Notes under the pieces: model-generated
Database searches by the model: none
The model's input: only the letters and a program-made list of their open reading frames with translations
What the model was told of the DNA's origin: nothing
Shown: in pieces, positions 21,323-31,890 of the stretch
Position numbering within the stretch: the stretch's first letter is position 1
How the letters are laid out: every line of letters begins with the position of its first letter
Source of the DNA: Cordylochernes scorpioides
Taxonomy: Eukaryota; Arthropoda; Arachnida; Pseudoscorpiones; Chernetidae
NCBI GenBank assembly: GCA_030710605.1
Contig: CP092877.1
Coordinates: 71,135,524-71,199,523 of the forward strand
Reading direction: 5' to 3'
DNA: 64,000 nt
Position numbers and translations under genes: made by a program

Positions 21323-22285
21323 ATGACTCGATTTGCCCTGTCGGTGGACGGTGGAGGTATCCGGGGGATCATCCCCGCCCTAGTCCTGGCGGAAATCGAG
21401 CGGAGGACCTGCCTCAAGTGCTCGGATATCTTCGACATAATGGGGGGCACCTCCTCGGGCGGTATTACCTGCTGTGGGCTCTGCATCGACCATTTCGTCT
21501 CAAGCTACAGCGCCCTGGCCGTCGTCGACTTCTACCAGAACTACGGACCTTATATCTTCCAATCCTCATTCTTCCAGAAGTCCATCTGGTCCTGGGTACG
21601 TAGCTCCACTTACTCCCGCAGCCACCTCACCTACGTTCTGGACAAGTACTTCGGGAACGCTCTAGTCAAAAATGTCTCTTGCAATCTCATCGTGTCCAGC
21701 TACGACATCAAGAATGTTGGGACCCTCTTTTTCAAGAGCTGGTCACCTAAAACCAACCAGGTGAAGATTCGCGATGTCCTGGAAGCGGCTACAGCTGCCC
21801 CCACCTACTTTGTCCCAAAAAGGATTGTTCTGAACAAGCAGGAGAGGGTGCTGATAGACGGCGGCATCTTCGCCAACAACCCGGCGACATGCGTCTACGC
21901 CAGCAGTCGGTATCTTTACCCTGAGGAAGACGTAGTCATGCTATCGCTGGGAACAGGCCGTACTTCTCATTCCATCGGTTACACCGAGTCGTGCAAAATG
22001 GGTCGCTTGTCCTGGGGGAAGGCCCTCCTAAGCATTACCTTTTCGGCCGATCAGGACTGCATCCACTACCAGATGCATAAGTTCCTAGGGGACAAGTACC
22101 TACGTATTCAATCTCGCCTCAACATTGCCTCTCCCAACCTGGACGACGCCTCCCGTAGTAACATCCTCAAGCTGAAGAAAGAAGCGGATATCATGATCCG
22201 AACCTCGGACAAAACCATTGCTGAATTCTGCGACCTTGTGCTCAAGAATAAAACATGGTCCCATTCATCATTCGCGTATGGATGA
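21323..22285 (+). CDS. Patatin-like phospholipase, intronless
   Basis: A 320-residue lipid acyl hydrolase expected to free fatty acids from phospholipids with a Ser-Asp dyad. Visible motifs: oxyanion-hole loop DGGGIRG at residues 9-15, nucleophile elbow GTSSG at 42-46 (Ser44), and catalytic DGG at about 179-181, followed by FANNPA and LSLGTG. There is no signal peptide or membrane segment, so it is probably cytosolic. The ATG at 21323 is chosen because MTRFALSVDGGG matches the usual domain start; upstream codons in the frame add nothing conserved. Third codon positions are mostly G or C, unlike the AT-rich flanks. The overall layout (DGGGIRG near the N terminus, no ankyrin repeats, about 320 residues) looks more like bacterial or plant patatins than animal iPLA2, which suggests, but does not prove, lateral transfer. 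Confidence 0.88.
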   Translation: MTRFALSVDGGGIRGIIPALVLAEIERRTCLKCSDIFDIMGGTSSGGITCCGLCIDHFVSSYSALAVVDFYQNYGPYIFQSSFFQKSIWSWVRSSTYSRSHLTYVLDKYFGNALVKNVSCNLIVSSYDIKNVGTLFFKSWSPKTNQVKIRDVLEAATAAPTYFVPKRIVLNKQERVLIDGGIFANNPATCVYASSRYLYPEEDVVMLSLGTGRTSHSIGYTESCKMGRLSWGKALLSITFSADQDCIHYQMHKFLGDKYLRIQSRLNIASPNLDDASRSNILKLKKEADIMIRTSDKTIAEFCDLVLKNKTWSHSSFAYG

Positions 22286-23254
22286 AAGCGTAGGATTGAG
22301 GAAAGTATAGTCACTCACCTACAGAAAGTCTCTTCGCAAATTATGGGATGGAGACATTGCTTTAAGATAGTTTTGCTGTTCAATTCTAAGTCAAAATTAA
22401 TGAAGGATCCACATAAATGTGGGGTCATGTCAAGACCGGTTATCTAGACCGAAACAGTGTTAAAGGAGAAAGGTTGTGTGAAAATCACCCTTAACGAGAT
22501 AGTTCTATAGATTGTAGAGCTACAATATCTACAAGGCTCGTGTGGATTGTTGAAAGTAGAGACACAAATACTATGGCTAAGATGTCATCACAGAACACCC
22601 TGATCCCCTTCTCCTGAATATAAGCCAAACTACATATTAAGGGACATGCCTATCTTTTGTCTAATTTACCAAATAAGTACGGCCTTCTATTTAACACAAT
22701 GGTAGTGTGTCAAGCAGACAGTACAACGTGGCAAAACGCCAAGCAAGCAGAAAGCCGCCAACATAGATGAGATTCCCCAGGGGCGGAAAGAGTGAGATAA
22801 GGGATTTATATCTGTGAGGGTAAAATTGACGGATGAAAACTATTATGTCGTTTCACAAGATAACTTGATGTAACAGATATGACGGTTGTATGTGATAAGG
22901 GGAGATGTGTGCAAAACGATATTAGTTTTCAGAAATGAAATTCTCATCACAGATTTGACTTTGGTTTAATAGCGTGATACTTGTAGAGAACCTATGTGGG
23001 TTTTACGTTTGAAGAATTTTCACATCAAAATCTTTTTAACATTTCATAGAAAATAATATACTATGTCGTATTCCTTGCCTATTCAACTTGTCGCTTGGGA
23101 AACATTGCGTGTGCTACTTGACAAAGAACGGATGATTTAACTTCTTCGGTTCGTTCGTTTATCTTGTTTTGTTTGTTTGGGGACACAGTTTAAATTGAAA
23201 ATTATAAACATTTTTTTCAATGGTCATTTTTTTTTTAAATATAGAATTAAAATG
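22286..23254. other. Downstream of patatin; no further gene
   Basis: AT-rich sequence, presumably including the 3' UTR. No clear AATAAA close to the stop and no recognised repeat until 23255. Confidence 0.4.
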
Positions 23255-23350
23255 TATTTCTACAGCCCTTATTCTGCAATAAATAAAAATTGAAAGAGGC
23301 AGGGTATGGCTCATCAGTGGTTTCACCATTTTAATCTCCGGACCGTTTCA
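23255..23350 (-). repeat. FB-A fragment, copy 6
   Basis: The sense strand is minus: ATGGTGAAACC joins directly to ACTGATGAGCCAT, the hairpin between them being deleted. The bases flanking the two boxes still pair (ATGG with CCAT). Confidence 0.7.
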
Positions 23351-23581
23351 CTATTGTATTGAATTGAATTTCTTGTTTACCCTGCATTTGCTATTGAATA
23401 CATTAAATTGAAGTTTCTAAAACTAGAAATGTAAATTAAAGACATAATATAAAACAACAACAGCAGCTTTATTAGGACATTTCCGTCCTGTAAGGACTCG
23501 CCATACATCATTTTCACGGAGAAAAGGAAAAAAGAAACATAAACAAAGGAGAGAAGGGAAAATGAAAAGGAAATCAAAGTA

Positions 23582-24800
23582 CAGTGGTACCTCGACATAC
23601 GAGTTTAATTCGTTCCGCAACCTTGCTCGTATCTTGAATTACTCGTATCTCGAAGCAAATTTCCCCATACAAAACAATTTAACTACCATTAATCCGTTCC
23701 AACCTCCAAAATGTCACCCCAGTTATTTTTGTTACGTGGTTTTAAATAATAAAAACGTATTTATAAATATCAAATATTTTTTGCACAAAAACAAAAAAGA
23801 GAATGTAAATCCTTGGGCTTTTATTAGATCGGAAAATGTTTTTATGTAATCCTCAGCTGCCTTCATATCTGAACTTACTGCCTCACCATGTCTGACAACG
23901 GAGTGAATACCGCTCCTCTTTTTAAAAATCTCAAACCAGCCCCGGCTGGCTTTAAATGACTCTTCCGATGCCTCGTCGATGGAAGTCTGCGGAGTTTGCT
24001 TCAGCAAATCTCCGTAGATCGCGCTCTTGCCCTCTCACAAATGATGGTCTGCGTCAAGGTATCTCCTTGGAGCTGCTTTTCTGTCACCCACACCATCAGC
24101 AGTTTCTCCATATTTTCATGAAGGGAGGTTCGCAGCTTGGAAATTATCGTAAGGCCCTTAGCCGGCGTTACACTCTTTATCGACTCCTTCCGTTTAAGCA
24201 CAGAACATATCATGGACGTACTACGGCCATACTGCCTCGACAAGTCAACAACTCGAACACCTTGCTCATGTTTTTCTATAATTTCAGGTTTTAATTCAAT
24301 ACTCATCATCTTTTTCTTAGCACTTGACTTTTTACAAACTTTCTTCCGATCCATGGTTATAAAAATAAATGAACTAAAACTGTAAATGTAAACGCAACAC
24401 AAAACGCGAACACAAAACACAACTTATCACAGCGGAAGCACGCTGATAACTGATCGTGATGGCGCGACTGCGTGTTACTATCTGTTGTGTTTTAACTTTA
24501 AAAGCACAAAAAATATAATAAACTTGAATTTGTTTATTCAAGTCTCAAAAAAACAAAGCTTTGCATATAGAACAAATAATAAATGAAGAAGAAGAAAGAA
24601 ACATTTTAGGAAAAGCAAAAACAAAACAAAAGTACTGGTCAAAAAGAAACATTTAAAATCACAGATTAATATCCTCAACACTACCGAACCGAACTCGTAT
24701 CTCGAATTTCGCTCGTAACTAAAAGCAAAAAATCACTTGCTCGTCGGCTCGTATCTCGAAAAACTCGTATGTTGAGGCACTCGTATGTCGAGGTACACTG
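23582..24800 (-). mobile_element. Tigger/pogo-type element, internally deleted
   Basis: TA dinucleotides at both edges. Inverted ends begin 'cagtggtacctcgacatacg' and finish 'cgtatgtcgaggtacactg', the classical Tigger form. At 1219 bp it is much shorter than a full element and keeps only the N-terminal transposase coding part. Confidence 0.92.
23810..24354 (-). pseudogene. Tigger transposase, N-terminal DNA-binding part only
   Basis: Begins at the ATG at 24354 (MDRKKVCKKSSAKKK). It contains a CENP-B-type helix-turn-helix (IIEKHEQGVRVVDLSRQYGRS), then a second HTH-like segment (EEVSFKASRGWF type, seen as ESFKASRGWFEIFKKRS). A one-base frameshift lies near 24005. The sequence then leaves the family after the SDLIKAQGF segment: the DDE nuclease domain is absent, removed by the internal deletion. 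Confidence 0.85.
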
Positions 24801-24802
24801 TA

Positions 24803-25445
24803 TTCAACATAACACACTATACAAATTAACTATGGATGGAAATTGTTCTGTAATTTTTAAAGACATAATATATCGAGCAATGCATTTTATAATTTAGGTA
24901 GTGTATAGTATTTGGTTAAATTATCGATTCTACGATATATCAGAGATATTGAAGTTATACTACTGGCGCCATCTATGTATCTATTTTATAACTATTTTTA
25001 AAATTGTACCCAAATATGTATATATCTTTTAATTACGGACATAAAGCAACACATCTATAAGCATATATTTTAAGCAAAAATGTAATCTTGGAAAAAAAAA
25101 GAAAATATCTCTTTCTCTCTAGATCTAAATAGATATAAAAAATATCTGCTCAATAGTCTACAAGTTGTGTGTCAAAAGTCTCTTCAAATCCCTTATAAAA
25201 ATAGTGAAAATACCAAAACACGTGTAAAAGAAATGTGTTTATTTAGATAATCGCTTTCACATCTACACAAATCATATTCACATTTGAAGCTATGTAATTT
25301 TATAATCTTTGTGTGAGAGAGTGAAAGCGCTGAATACCTCTCTCCGCCGTGACAACTTTAGCTCCTCTTCTCATGTGATGCTTCAATTTCAGCGCTACAG
25401 TTCTATTTTTCAAGTATTTTTTTTTCCAAACACATCAGTAGCATC
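24803..25445. other. Unassigned AT-rich stretch
   Basis: 'ctactggcgccatctatgta' near 24960 resembles the outer ends of the foldbacks; otherwise nothing recognised. Confidence 0.4.
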
Positions 25446-25740
25446 TCATGGCGATAAATCAGGTGAATAAGGAGAGGAGGATATATGTAACAGAGAGGAG
25501 TGTAACATATATATACTGACAGGATCACAGACAGAGGGCGTTGTCATGAAGCAATTTAATTCTCCATTTAGCCATCCCTCTTCTTGCAATAGTTTTGAAA
25601 AAAAAAAAGTTGCAAAACCTCTTTGTTGAAATGTTGAATAACACCAGCGCGTGGTGGTGGGACAAATGGATGGGACCATTTATAATAATAATGTGATCAA
25701 CATGACCTTGACCTTTGTTTGTTTTTCGTTTTTTCATCAT
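25446..25740 (-). pseudogene. Mariner/Tc1 transposase fragment
   Basis: The minus strand carries LLHDNA and, about 80 bp further in another frame, SPYSPDLSP. These are the second- and third-Asp motifs of a mariner-type DDE domain, separated by frameshifted sequence. No ends were found. Confidence 0.55.
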
Positions 25741-25984
25741 TGCCTTCTTTTTTTTTTTTTTTTTTTATGAGGTGAAAATTTCCCGCGCAATTCTTTGTCT
25801 ATTTTTGTCAGGATCATAAGCGAATACCATGTTCCGTGGCCATATTCTCTATAAAGTCCAGAATCGCACGGAGATTAGATTCTGTAGCACTTTTCTATTA
25901 GCAAACTCGGCCAAAAAATGTTATATATTCTCACACCCTTCCGCCCTTAAATACCTGTTACATGATTTTTCAGGATGTCTGAAA

Positions 25985-26470
25985 GATTTTTTTTTCGTTG
26001 AGGTACAGCATGCATCACGTTGATAAGGGTCAATATCCCGAAAAGCGTATGGTGGTTAGCTTTTCTTGATTGACTAAGATATTTGTCCAATTCTGGAATA
26101 ATTAAAATTCAACGATTAGTTGATATTTATTCCGACAGATGGCGCTAGCCATCAGCAACTTTTAGTTGCACGATCAGGAGATGTCTTTTTTTTTTTAAAT
26201 TCATTTCATAAATATTCATTATTTTATCTCTGCGTGGTAAATTAAAAATTCTAAAACAATATAACTTCAGAAAAATGCATCTCCTTATCGTGCAACTGAA
26301 AGTTGCTGATGGCTTACGCCATCTATCGGAATAAATATCAACTATTCTCGTTGATTTTTAATTATTCCAGAATTGGCCAAATACCCATTCTTGATTAATC
26401 AAGAAAAGCTAACCACGTACGGCGAAGCCATCAGCAACTTTCAGTTGCACGATAAGGAGATGCCTTTTCT
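25985..26470. repeat. Foldback FB-B, copy 2, with decayed hammerhead
   Basis: Arms carry 'ggttagcttttcttgatt', 'gatatttattccgacagatg' and 'gcaacttttagttgcacgat' and their complements. At 26015-26055 the plus strand reads TTGATAA, stem GGG-TCAATAT-CCC, GAAA, AGCGTATGG. This matches the FB-B copy 1 ribozyme, but the first and sixth bases of the catalytic box are changed, so it should be inactive. Confidence 0.65.
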
Positions 26471-26715
26471 TAATTTATGAACAGTATACCAGTACAATGT
26501 CACATTTGTGCTATTTTTCACAATATAAATTATTTTATTTCACTCCCTGTAAAAGGGGTGCCAGACTTTAGCCACATTTTACAGAATTACAAAGACAGAA
26601 AACTTCTAATCAATATATTACCAAGTCAGAAGGATTGATCCTCTAACCCCTCACATCAAAGAATCATAACATTAACAGAAGAATAGATATTCCAGAGCGA
26701 TTCCGTCATATCTTA

Positions 26716-26757
26716 TACTCATGGACAAACCTTACGGAAGTTTTACCTTTTATCATG
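26716..26757 (-). repeat. MITE-TA fragment split by mariner insertion
   Basis: 'actcatggacaaaccttacg' to 'ttatcatg' matches one end of MITE-TA. After the mariner, 'tttcggggtacaac' (28452 on) resumes the MITE interior. The mariner therefore inserted at a TA inside this copy. Confidence 0.7.
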
Positions 26758-27001
26758 TACGAGGGGTGTCGCATAAGTCCGTAGCCCGACCATGAGAGCG
26801 AAATATTAGAAACTAATAAATTTTACCATATATACCTTAAAGCCTTGTATAAAGATATGTAAATTTTTAAGTTTCTACAACTAACCGTCTTTTTTTTTTT
26901 TTTTTTTTGTTATAGGTTTTGAAAGAGGACAAGAAACAGGAATCATCTAAAATGGAGACAAACTAGATTCGTGCTGTAATAAATATCTTTGTAAGAAAGG
27001 A

Positions 27002-28281
27002 ATGTCGCCGAAAGAAATCTATGAGGATATGGTGGATACATTAAGGGAAGATGCTACTTCCTATAGCACAGTAAAAAAAAAAAAGGTAGCTGCGTTTAAA
27101 TTAGGGAGGATCAGCACCGAAGACGAACATCGACCAGGAAGACCTGTTGAGTCAGTTACTCAAGAAAACATACATGATGCTTGATTTGGTTATGTTGGAC
27201 AGAAGAATGACAGTTCGTCGGATAGAAGAGACCTTGGGTATTCCAAAAACAACAGTGGATCGGATCATGAGAGAACACTTGGGCCTCAGGAAGCTTTCTG
27301 CCCGTTGGGTTCCCAAAATTTTGACACCCGATCAAAAGGCTATAAGGAGAAAGTTATCTTCGGACAATCTTGCATTATTTGAAGCTAACCCAGAGGAATT
27401 TGTTAATAGATTTGTTACCATGGATGAGACTTGGGCCCATCACTTTACGCCAGAGTCCAAGCAACAATCCATGCAATGGAGACTTCGGGTCTGGGTCTTC
27501 GGGCATGGCCTAGACGATGACGCCCTGGCCATCCTGGCGTCTGCCAAGATGCGCATCTATAGATACTTCCTCGGCGCGGAACTAAGGAGTGTACAAGAAG
27601 ACCCCCTCCTTGTCTGGAGGAAGACTCTCTCAAGGTGGGGAAGCCTTCCTTGCTGAAGACATTTGTACACAACTATATATATATTCCCCTACACTTTATA
27701 TGCCCTTTTACTCTTTTATTTTTCCACCTTTGTAAAATTTGATTAGAAGAATCAATAAAATTGTTTAAATTGTCAAATTGTCCATGCAATGGAGACACTC
27801 CGGTTCCCCTCCCCCCAAGAAAGCCAAGGCAGTTCCATCAGCAGGGAAGGTTATGGTGTCTGTATTTTGGGATTCCGAGGGTGTACTTCTTCTAGACTTT
27901 CTGAATAAGGGTCAAACCATCACTGGCAATTATTATGCAAAGTTTTGAAGCAACTACGAGAAGCTATTAAAGAAAAGAGAAGAGGAAAGTTGTCCAGGAA
28001 GCTGCAAGCCATGGCTGCTATTTATGATTCTGGTTTTGAACTTTTACCACATGCACCCTATTCACCAGATCTAGCTCCGTCTGACTTCCACCTATTTCCT
28101 CATTTGAAAAAAATCACTTTTTGGCATTTATTTTAGGTCAGATGAAGAGGTCATTGATGCTGTAACCTTATTTTTTGAGTCACTTGAAACATCGTTCTTT
28201 TTGGAGGGCATAAAAGCATTAGAACATCGCTGGAAAAAGTGTATAGACCTTAAAGGGGATTATGTTGAAAATAAATCATAA
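27002..28281 (+). pseudogene. Mariner transposase, multiply disrupted
   Basis: Starts MSPKEIYEDMVDTLRED at 27002. The HTH region continues in a second frame after a shift near 27170 (RMTVRRIEETLGIPKTTV). The first catalytic Asp is in VTMDETWAHHF. Coding is split at 27483 by the LINE tail and resumes at about 27780 (SMQWRHSG). It has then lost the block holding the second Asp (no HDNAPAH between KLQ and MAAIYDSG), and keeps YSPDLAPSDFHLF and the C-terminal RWKKCIDLKGDY. It cannot encode an active enzyme. Confidence 0.9.
27484..27780 (+). mobile_element. 5'-truncated LINE tail, inserted in mariner 2
   Basis: A 16-bp target duplication 'tccatgcaatggagac' (27468-27483 and 27781-27796) frames it. 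It includes the last codons of a non-LTR retrotransposon RT protein (...VWRKTLSRWGSLPC, stop) and a 3' UTR ending 'aataaaattgtttaaattgt'. A second copy of the same tail lies at 32888-33105. Confidence 0.85.
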
Positions 28282-28339
28282 TAATTTTATTAGTCATTTC
28301 TTTATATTCTACAGGTAAACTCCGTATAAATTAGTATAA

Positions 28340-28410
28340 AAGTATAACAAATCTAAAGTTTTGCGGAGGAGCCTCCTCCGCAAAACTTTAGATTTGTTAT
28401 ACTTTTATTT
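28340..28410. repeat. Perfect 30-bp-arm hairpin inside mariner 2
   Basis: 'gtataacaaatctaaagttt' plus 'tgcggagg' is followed by a two-base loop and its exact complement. A local inverted duplication just inside the right end of the mariner. Confidence 0.9.
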
Positions 28411-28483
28411 CTTTATATGTCGGGCCACCAACTTATGGGATACCCCTCGTATTTCGGGGTACAACATATTTACTATAGGACAT

Positions 28484-28791
28484 GTGGGGGTCGGTGGGGT
28501 GGTCTAAACCGTTGGTTATCGACCGCTACGACCCGGGTTCGACTCCCGGATTGGACACTTTTTTCTGATTTAAAAAAATGTTCCAATGGCCCCCGATTCT
28601 TGCAAAAGTTCAACCCCACCAGCGAGTGCAAGTAACCAAATGGAGCTCTGGCACATTTGTAAATGCAAAGTCGAACAGCTTTTCACATGTGTAGACATGT
28701 AGTGCACTTACAGTAAAAGCAGTCGCCTTCTTCTACCCACCATGATTATCATGGCCTGTACCACGTGTACTAAGGATGAGCAAAAAAAAAA
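28484..28791 (+). mobile_element. tRNA-derived SINE, best-preserved copy
   Basis: A 12-bp target duplication 'actataggacat' (28472-28483 and 28792-28803). The 5' tRNA-like head has A-box-like 'ggtctaaaccgttgg' and B box 'gggttcgactccc'. A body with 'cttgcaaaagttcaacccca' follows, then a tail 'gtgtactaaggatgagc' and poly-A. This orientation defines the family. The copies at 11646 and 12245 are in reverse. Confidence 0.93.
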
Positions 28792-28803
28792 ACTATAGGA
28801 CAT

Positions 28804-29369
28804 TGCAGTTATAATAAAATCTGTTCACATGTATAAAGACTTGTAGGTATTCAGAGTCTAATAATCCTCATGGTCGTATATATAACTCGTTGTTTCATTA
28901 GAAATCTATTTGTTGTTATTCTCGTATTAGGTGAACCCCCGTATGTCACACACACAAACATTAGTATACATTTAGTTAATAAAAATTCCATGATAACTTG
29001 GGGTTTATCAGTGTATTGCAAACTTGGAACTCAGCGATGCGAAATCAATTTCAACATTCAGATTTCATCATGAAAGCTTTGGGGAAGAGATAATTCTCTA
29101 TTCCTAAATATTTCATTTTTATCGAAATTAGTTAATTGACCTTGGCTAGGCGTGCTCTTCACAATTTCCGAAGATAAAACAGCTTCAAGGGAGAATCGAT
29201 ACATTTCATAACTTCTCCCAGTGGCCGTTATGAAATCCCCCTCTACTGATGAACCATGGTTGATGACAGAAAGCTGGAGTTATTCTCAGATATATGAATT
29301 TACTGTGCAGAGAATATCAAGACATTGTTTTACAGTTAGAAATAGTACAAAAGTGTACTTGGATCAGGT
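28804..29369. other. Unassigned stretch
   Basis: No gene or repeat recognised. Confidence 0.4.
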
Positions 29370-29560
29370 GGATAAATTAAGGCATCTCCTGATCGTGCAA
29401 CTAAATATTTCTGATGGCTTGAGCCATCTATCAGAATATTTGGCCAATTCTGGAATATTTTAAAAACAACGATTAGTTGATATTTATTCTGATAGATGGC
29501 GCAAGCTATCAGAAACTTTTAGTTGCACGAAAAGAAATGGCCTTTTTTCTTAATTGTTTT
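29370..29560. repeat. Foldback FB-B type, copy 3
   Basis: Inverted arms 'ggcatctcctgatcgtgcaa' and 'tttagttgcacgaaaagaa', with 'gatggcttgagccatctatc' inside. Resembles the arms of 25985-26470; no ribozyme core is visible. Confidence 0.65.
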
Positions 29561-29643
29561 GCAGGTTTTTATAAAAGGAGGTGTGTATCTTTTTCGCGCG
29601 TTTTACATATGCAATATCTGCTTGATTAGACGGATGGTATTTA

Positions 29644-29868
29644 TACTCACGGAGAAAACTTAAGAAAGTGGAAAGTATTTAATATGACCGGTCGTTTTTT
29701 TTTTTGTAGTTTTTGTTTTTAAGGAGATAGAGACAATTTTGTTCACACTTGGTTATCTCGTGTGTCTTCAATAAAGGTCACTGTGTATTAAATATATTTC
29801 AGAGTTATTGTCTGAATCCCGATATACATGCTAAAAGGTACAACTTCCTTAAGTTTTGTTCGTGAGTG
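29644..29868 (+). repeat. MITE-TA, copy 4
   Basis: Ends 'ctcacggagaaaacttaag' and 'ttaagttttgttcgtgagtg', with a TA after the right end. Interior well preserved. Confidence 0.88.
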
Positions 29869-29889
29869 TATATATACAGACTGTATTTT

Positions 29890-30045
29890 TTTTTAAATCT
29901 TCTTACTGTTCTCATGGTAATGGGAAAATATCGGGAGGGCCTGGTTCATCAGTGATTATCCTTTCCAGCAGTTTCGCCTGTTTAATCCCCCTTCCTGCTC
30001 TCTCTGACCATATTTTCCTATTGGAATAAGGACAATAGGAAGGGT
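29890..30045 (-). repeat. FB-A foldback, copy 7
   Basis: The minus strand carries ACAGGCGAAACTGC, the hairpin, and CACTGATGAACCAGG. Diverged; the G after CTGATGA is mutated. Confidence 0.75.
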
Positions 30046-30269
30046 TTGATTTGTAAAGAAAAAAAATCTTGTTCTAAATAGTCCCATTTCGTGTTTTGTT
30101 TTGTTTTTTCTTCGTGTTTCGTGTAATTTTATCTTGTCCGCTGTCTGACTATTGTCTGTAAATATTTATAACGTTTATAGGGCTTATAGTTAGTAAGGGT
30201 GGCTGGTAATTGAGTAAAGGGAGTTGTGTTTATGGTAGGGTTTGGGCCTATTATACCTATTATAGGTGA

Positions 30270-30565
30270 TGCACTAGCGCGCCATCTGTTATTAAAATTC
30301 AAAACTATTTTAGACGCGTAAGATTCTTTTTGAAATTAAACAATTTCTACTGCCCTTACTGCAATGGAAAAATTAATGGGGGGGGGGCGTTGCTCATCAG
30401 TGGTGAACCTTCCCAGCGGTTTCGCCAGTTTAATCTACCATACCGCTGTTATATTGCACTTTTCGATCTTCCTTTTATAGTGATACTGATGCTAGACTCT
30501 TAAAATGGGCATTTTAGAAGAACTTTGGACATAAGCTTTGAGGACAGTAGAATTACATACAATTA
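30270..30565 (-). repeat. FB-A single-arm unit, copy 8 (near full length)
   Basis: Begins 'gcgcgccatctgttatta' and runs through 'tagacgcgtaagattc', 'tttctactgcccttactgca', the core, and out to 'tttgaggacagtagaattac'. Together with 5817-6055 it shows that the basic unit is about 280 bp and that the palindromic copies are head-to-head pairs. Confidence 0.8.
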
Positions 30566-31194
30566 TAAATATATAATATGCTTCGAGCAATCGTTCTTCC
30601 GCAAATATCAATTTGTGTCTTTTATTAGAACATTTATATTTTGATGCACAAGCGCCATCTGCTATGATATAGGTATAAAATTATTAGTATTATTTTTTTA
30701 TAAATTTCTATTTTTTTCTTTCAAAATTCGTCATCAGCCGACCTTATGTCCTTTCTAATGTTCCTTCTTGAAGCCAGGCAGTCTGCTGAACACCTTGATG
30801 ACAAGCTATTGCTTCGCTTTAGCACATAACGGACGCAGGTTTTTCTACGGTTTAGACCATTCTCCCACCGAACCCCTTTCAATAATTCAAATTATCAAAA
30901 CCGGTATTTATTTCAATACTTTCGATGGTATTTGAAGACATCCTAAAATGATCAAGGAGGGGTATGAACTACTGGAGACGGTTGAGAAACGACTTGGTCT
31001 CGGAGTGGATTAAGTGGAGGTAAATATGGAAATAAGACCAGGAAGAAGTTCGAATTGTTGGACAATTTCGGGAGAAATGATATTATCAAAAGACATTCCA
31101 GAAGCTCTGTTCACCAATTTTCCCGTTGATGAGAGATAACTAGGTATTTTATAAGAAAGCATTTAATATCGAATGTTTATATTTTACACATAAA
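30566..31194. other. Unassigned stretch
   Basis: 'gcgccatctgctatg' near 30650 looks like a foldback end; no gene seen. Confidence 0.4.
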
Positions 31195-31440
31195 ACAAAG
31201 TTTTACTGTCCTTAATGCGATAAAAAAAATATTGGGAGGGCTTATCAGTGGTAAACCCTCTCAGCAGGTTCGCCAATTTAATCTACCAGACCGCTTCTTA
31301 GAGCTCTAATACTGTATTGGACGATTCTACTTATATATGTTACAATGTGTGAAGGGTGGAATCTCAGTTATGGCATTCAAGCAAACAATGTACATAAGCT
31401 TTTAGTTTGTTTGTTTTATGTGTAAAAGAAACATTCGTGC
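31195..31440 (-). repeat. FB-A foldback, copy 9
   Basis: Minus strand: ATTGGCGAACC, hairpin, CACTGATAAGCC. Part of the core is deleted. It continues into 'ggcattcaagcaaacaatg', as in copy 1. Confidence 0.75.
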
Positions 31441-31472
31441 TTTAATTTCCTATATATAGATTTTTTAATATA

Positions 31473-31720
31473 GATATATATAAAACGAAAATTGAAATTA
31501 TACCGCGAATGTTTCTTTTATAAAAATCGAAATTTATTTTCAAAGAGAAATAGCGAACATTGCTCTTCATGTTTCACCTTTCCATACCTCATCCTCAAAG
31601 TTAGAAATGTCGCTATTTCTCTTTGAAAATAAATTTCGATTTTTATAAAAGAAACATTCGCGGTATAATTTCAATTTTCGTTTTACAATCATCAGCCGCG
31701 TTATATTGTATTTTATAGAT
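31473..31720. repeat. Foldback FB-C, copy 1
   Basis: Inverted arms of about 90 bp ('accgcgaatgtttctttta', 'tcgaaatttattttcaaag') around a spacer. The right end extends past the left to 'atcagccgcgttatattgta'. A hammerhead-like motif lies across the right end on the minus strand (31659-31700). Confidence 0.8.
31659..31700 (-). ncRNA. Hammerhead-like motif at the end of FB-C
   Basis: Minus strand: CGCGG, CTGATGA, nine bases, GAAA, AUUGAAAUUAUA, CCGCG. Stem I pairs perfectly (CGCGG with CCGCG) and AAUU pairs with AAUU as stem III. The nine bases where stem II should be do not pair well, so catalysis is uncertain. Confidence 0.45.
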
Positions 31721-31759
31721 ATATATATTTAATTGTCATCTATCGATAAATATGTAACA

Positions 31760-31890
31760 ATTTATATTTGTGTTTCTTTTTATCTCTATAGACCTTACCG
31801 CAATGATAGAATTTATTGGAAGAGAGGGCTTAGCTCATCAGTGGTTAACTCTCTCAGCGGTTTTACATATTAATCTCCAGACTGTATTGT
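31760..31890 (-). repeat. FB-A fragment, copy 10
   Basis: Minus strand: TAAAACCGCTGAGAGAG, CACTGATGAGCTAAG; decayed upstream box. Confidence 0.7.

Larger units (their letters stand above)
26760..28449 (+). mobile_element. Second mariner, interrupted by LINE tail
   Basis: TA flanks at 26758-26759 and 28450-28451. Inverted ends 'cgaggggtgtcgcataagtc' and 'caacttatgggatacccctcg' (28429-28449) match in the last dozen or so bases. The 1690-bp length is explained by a 297-bp insertion plus a 16-bp duplication and a hairpin near the right end. Confidence 0.92.
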
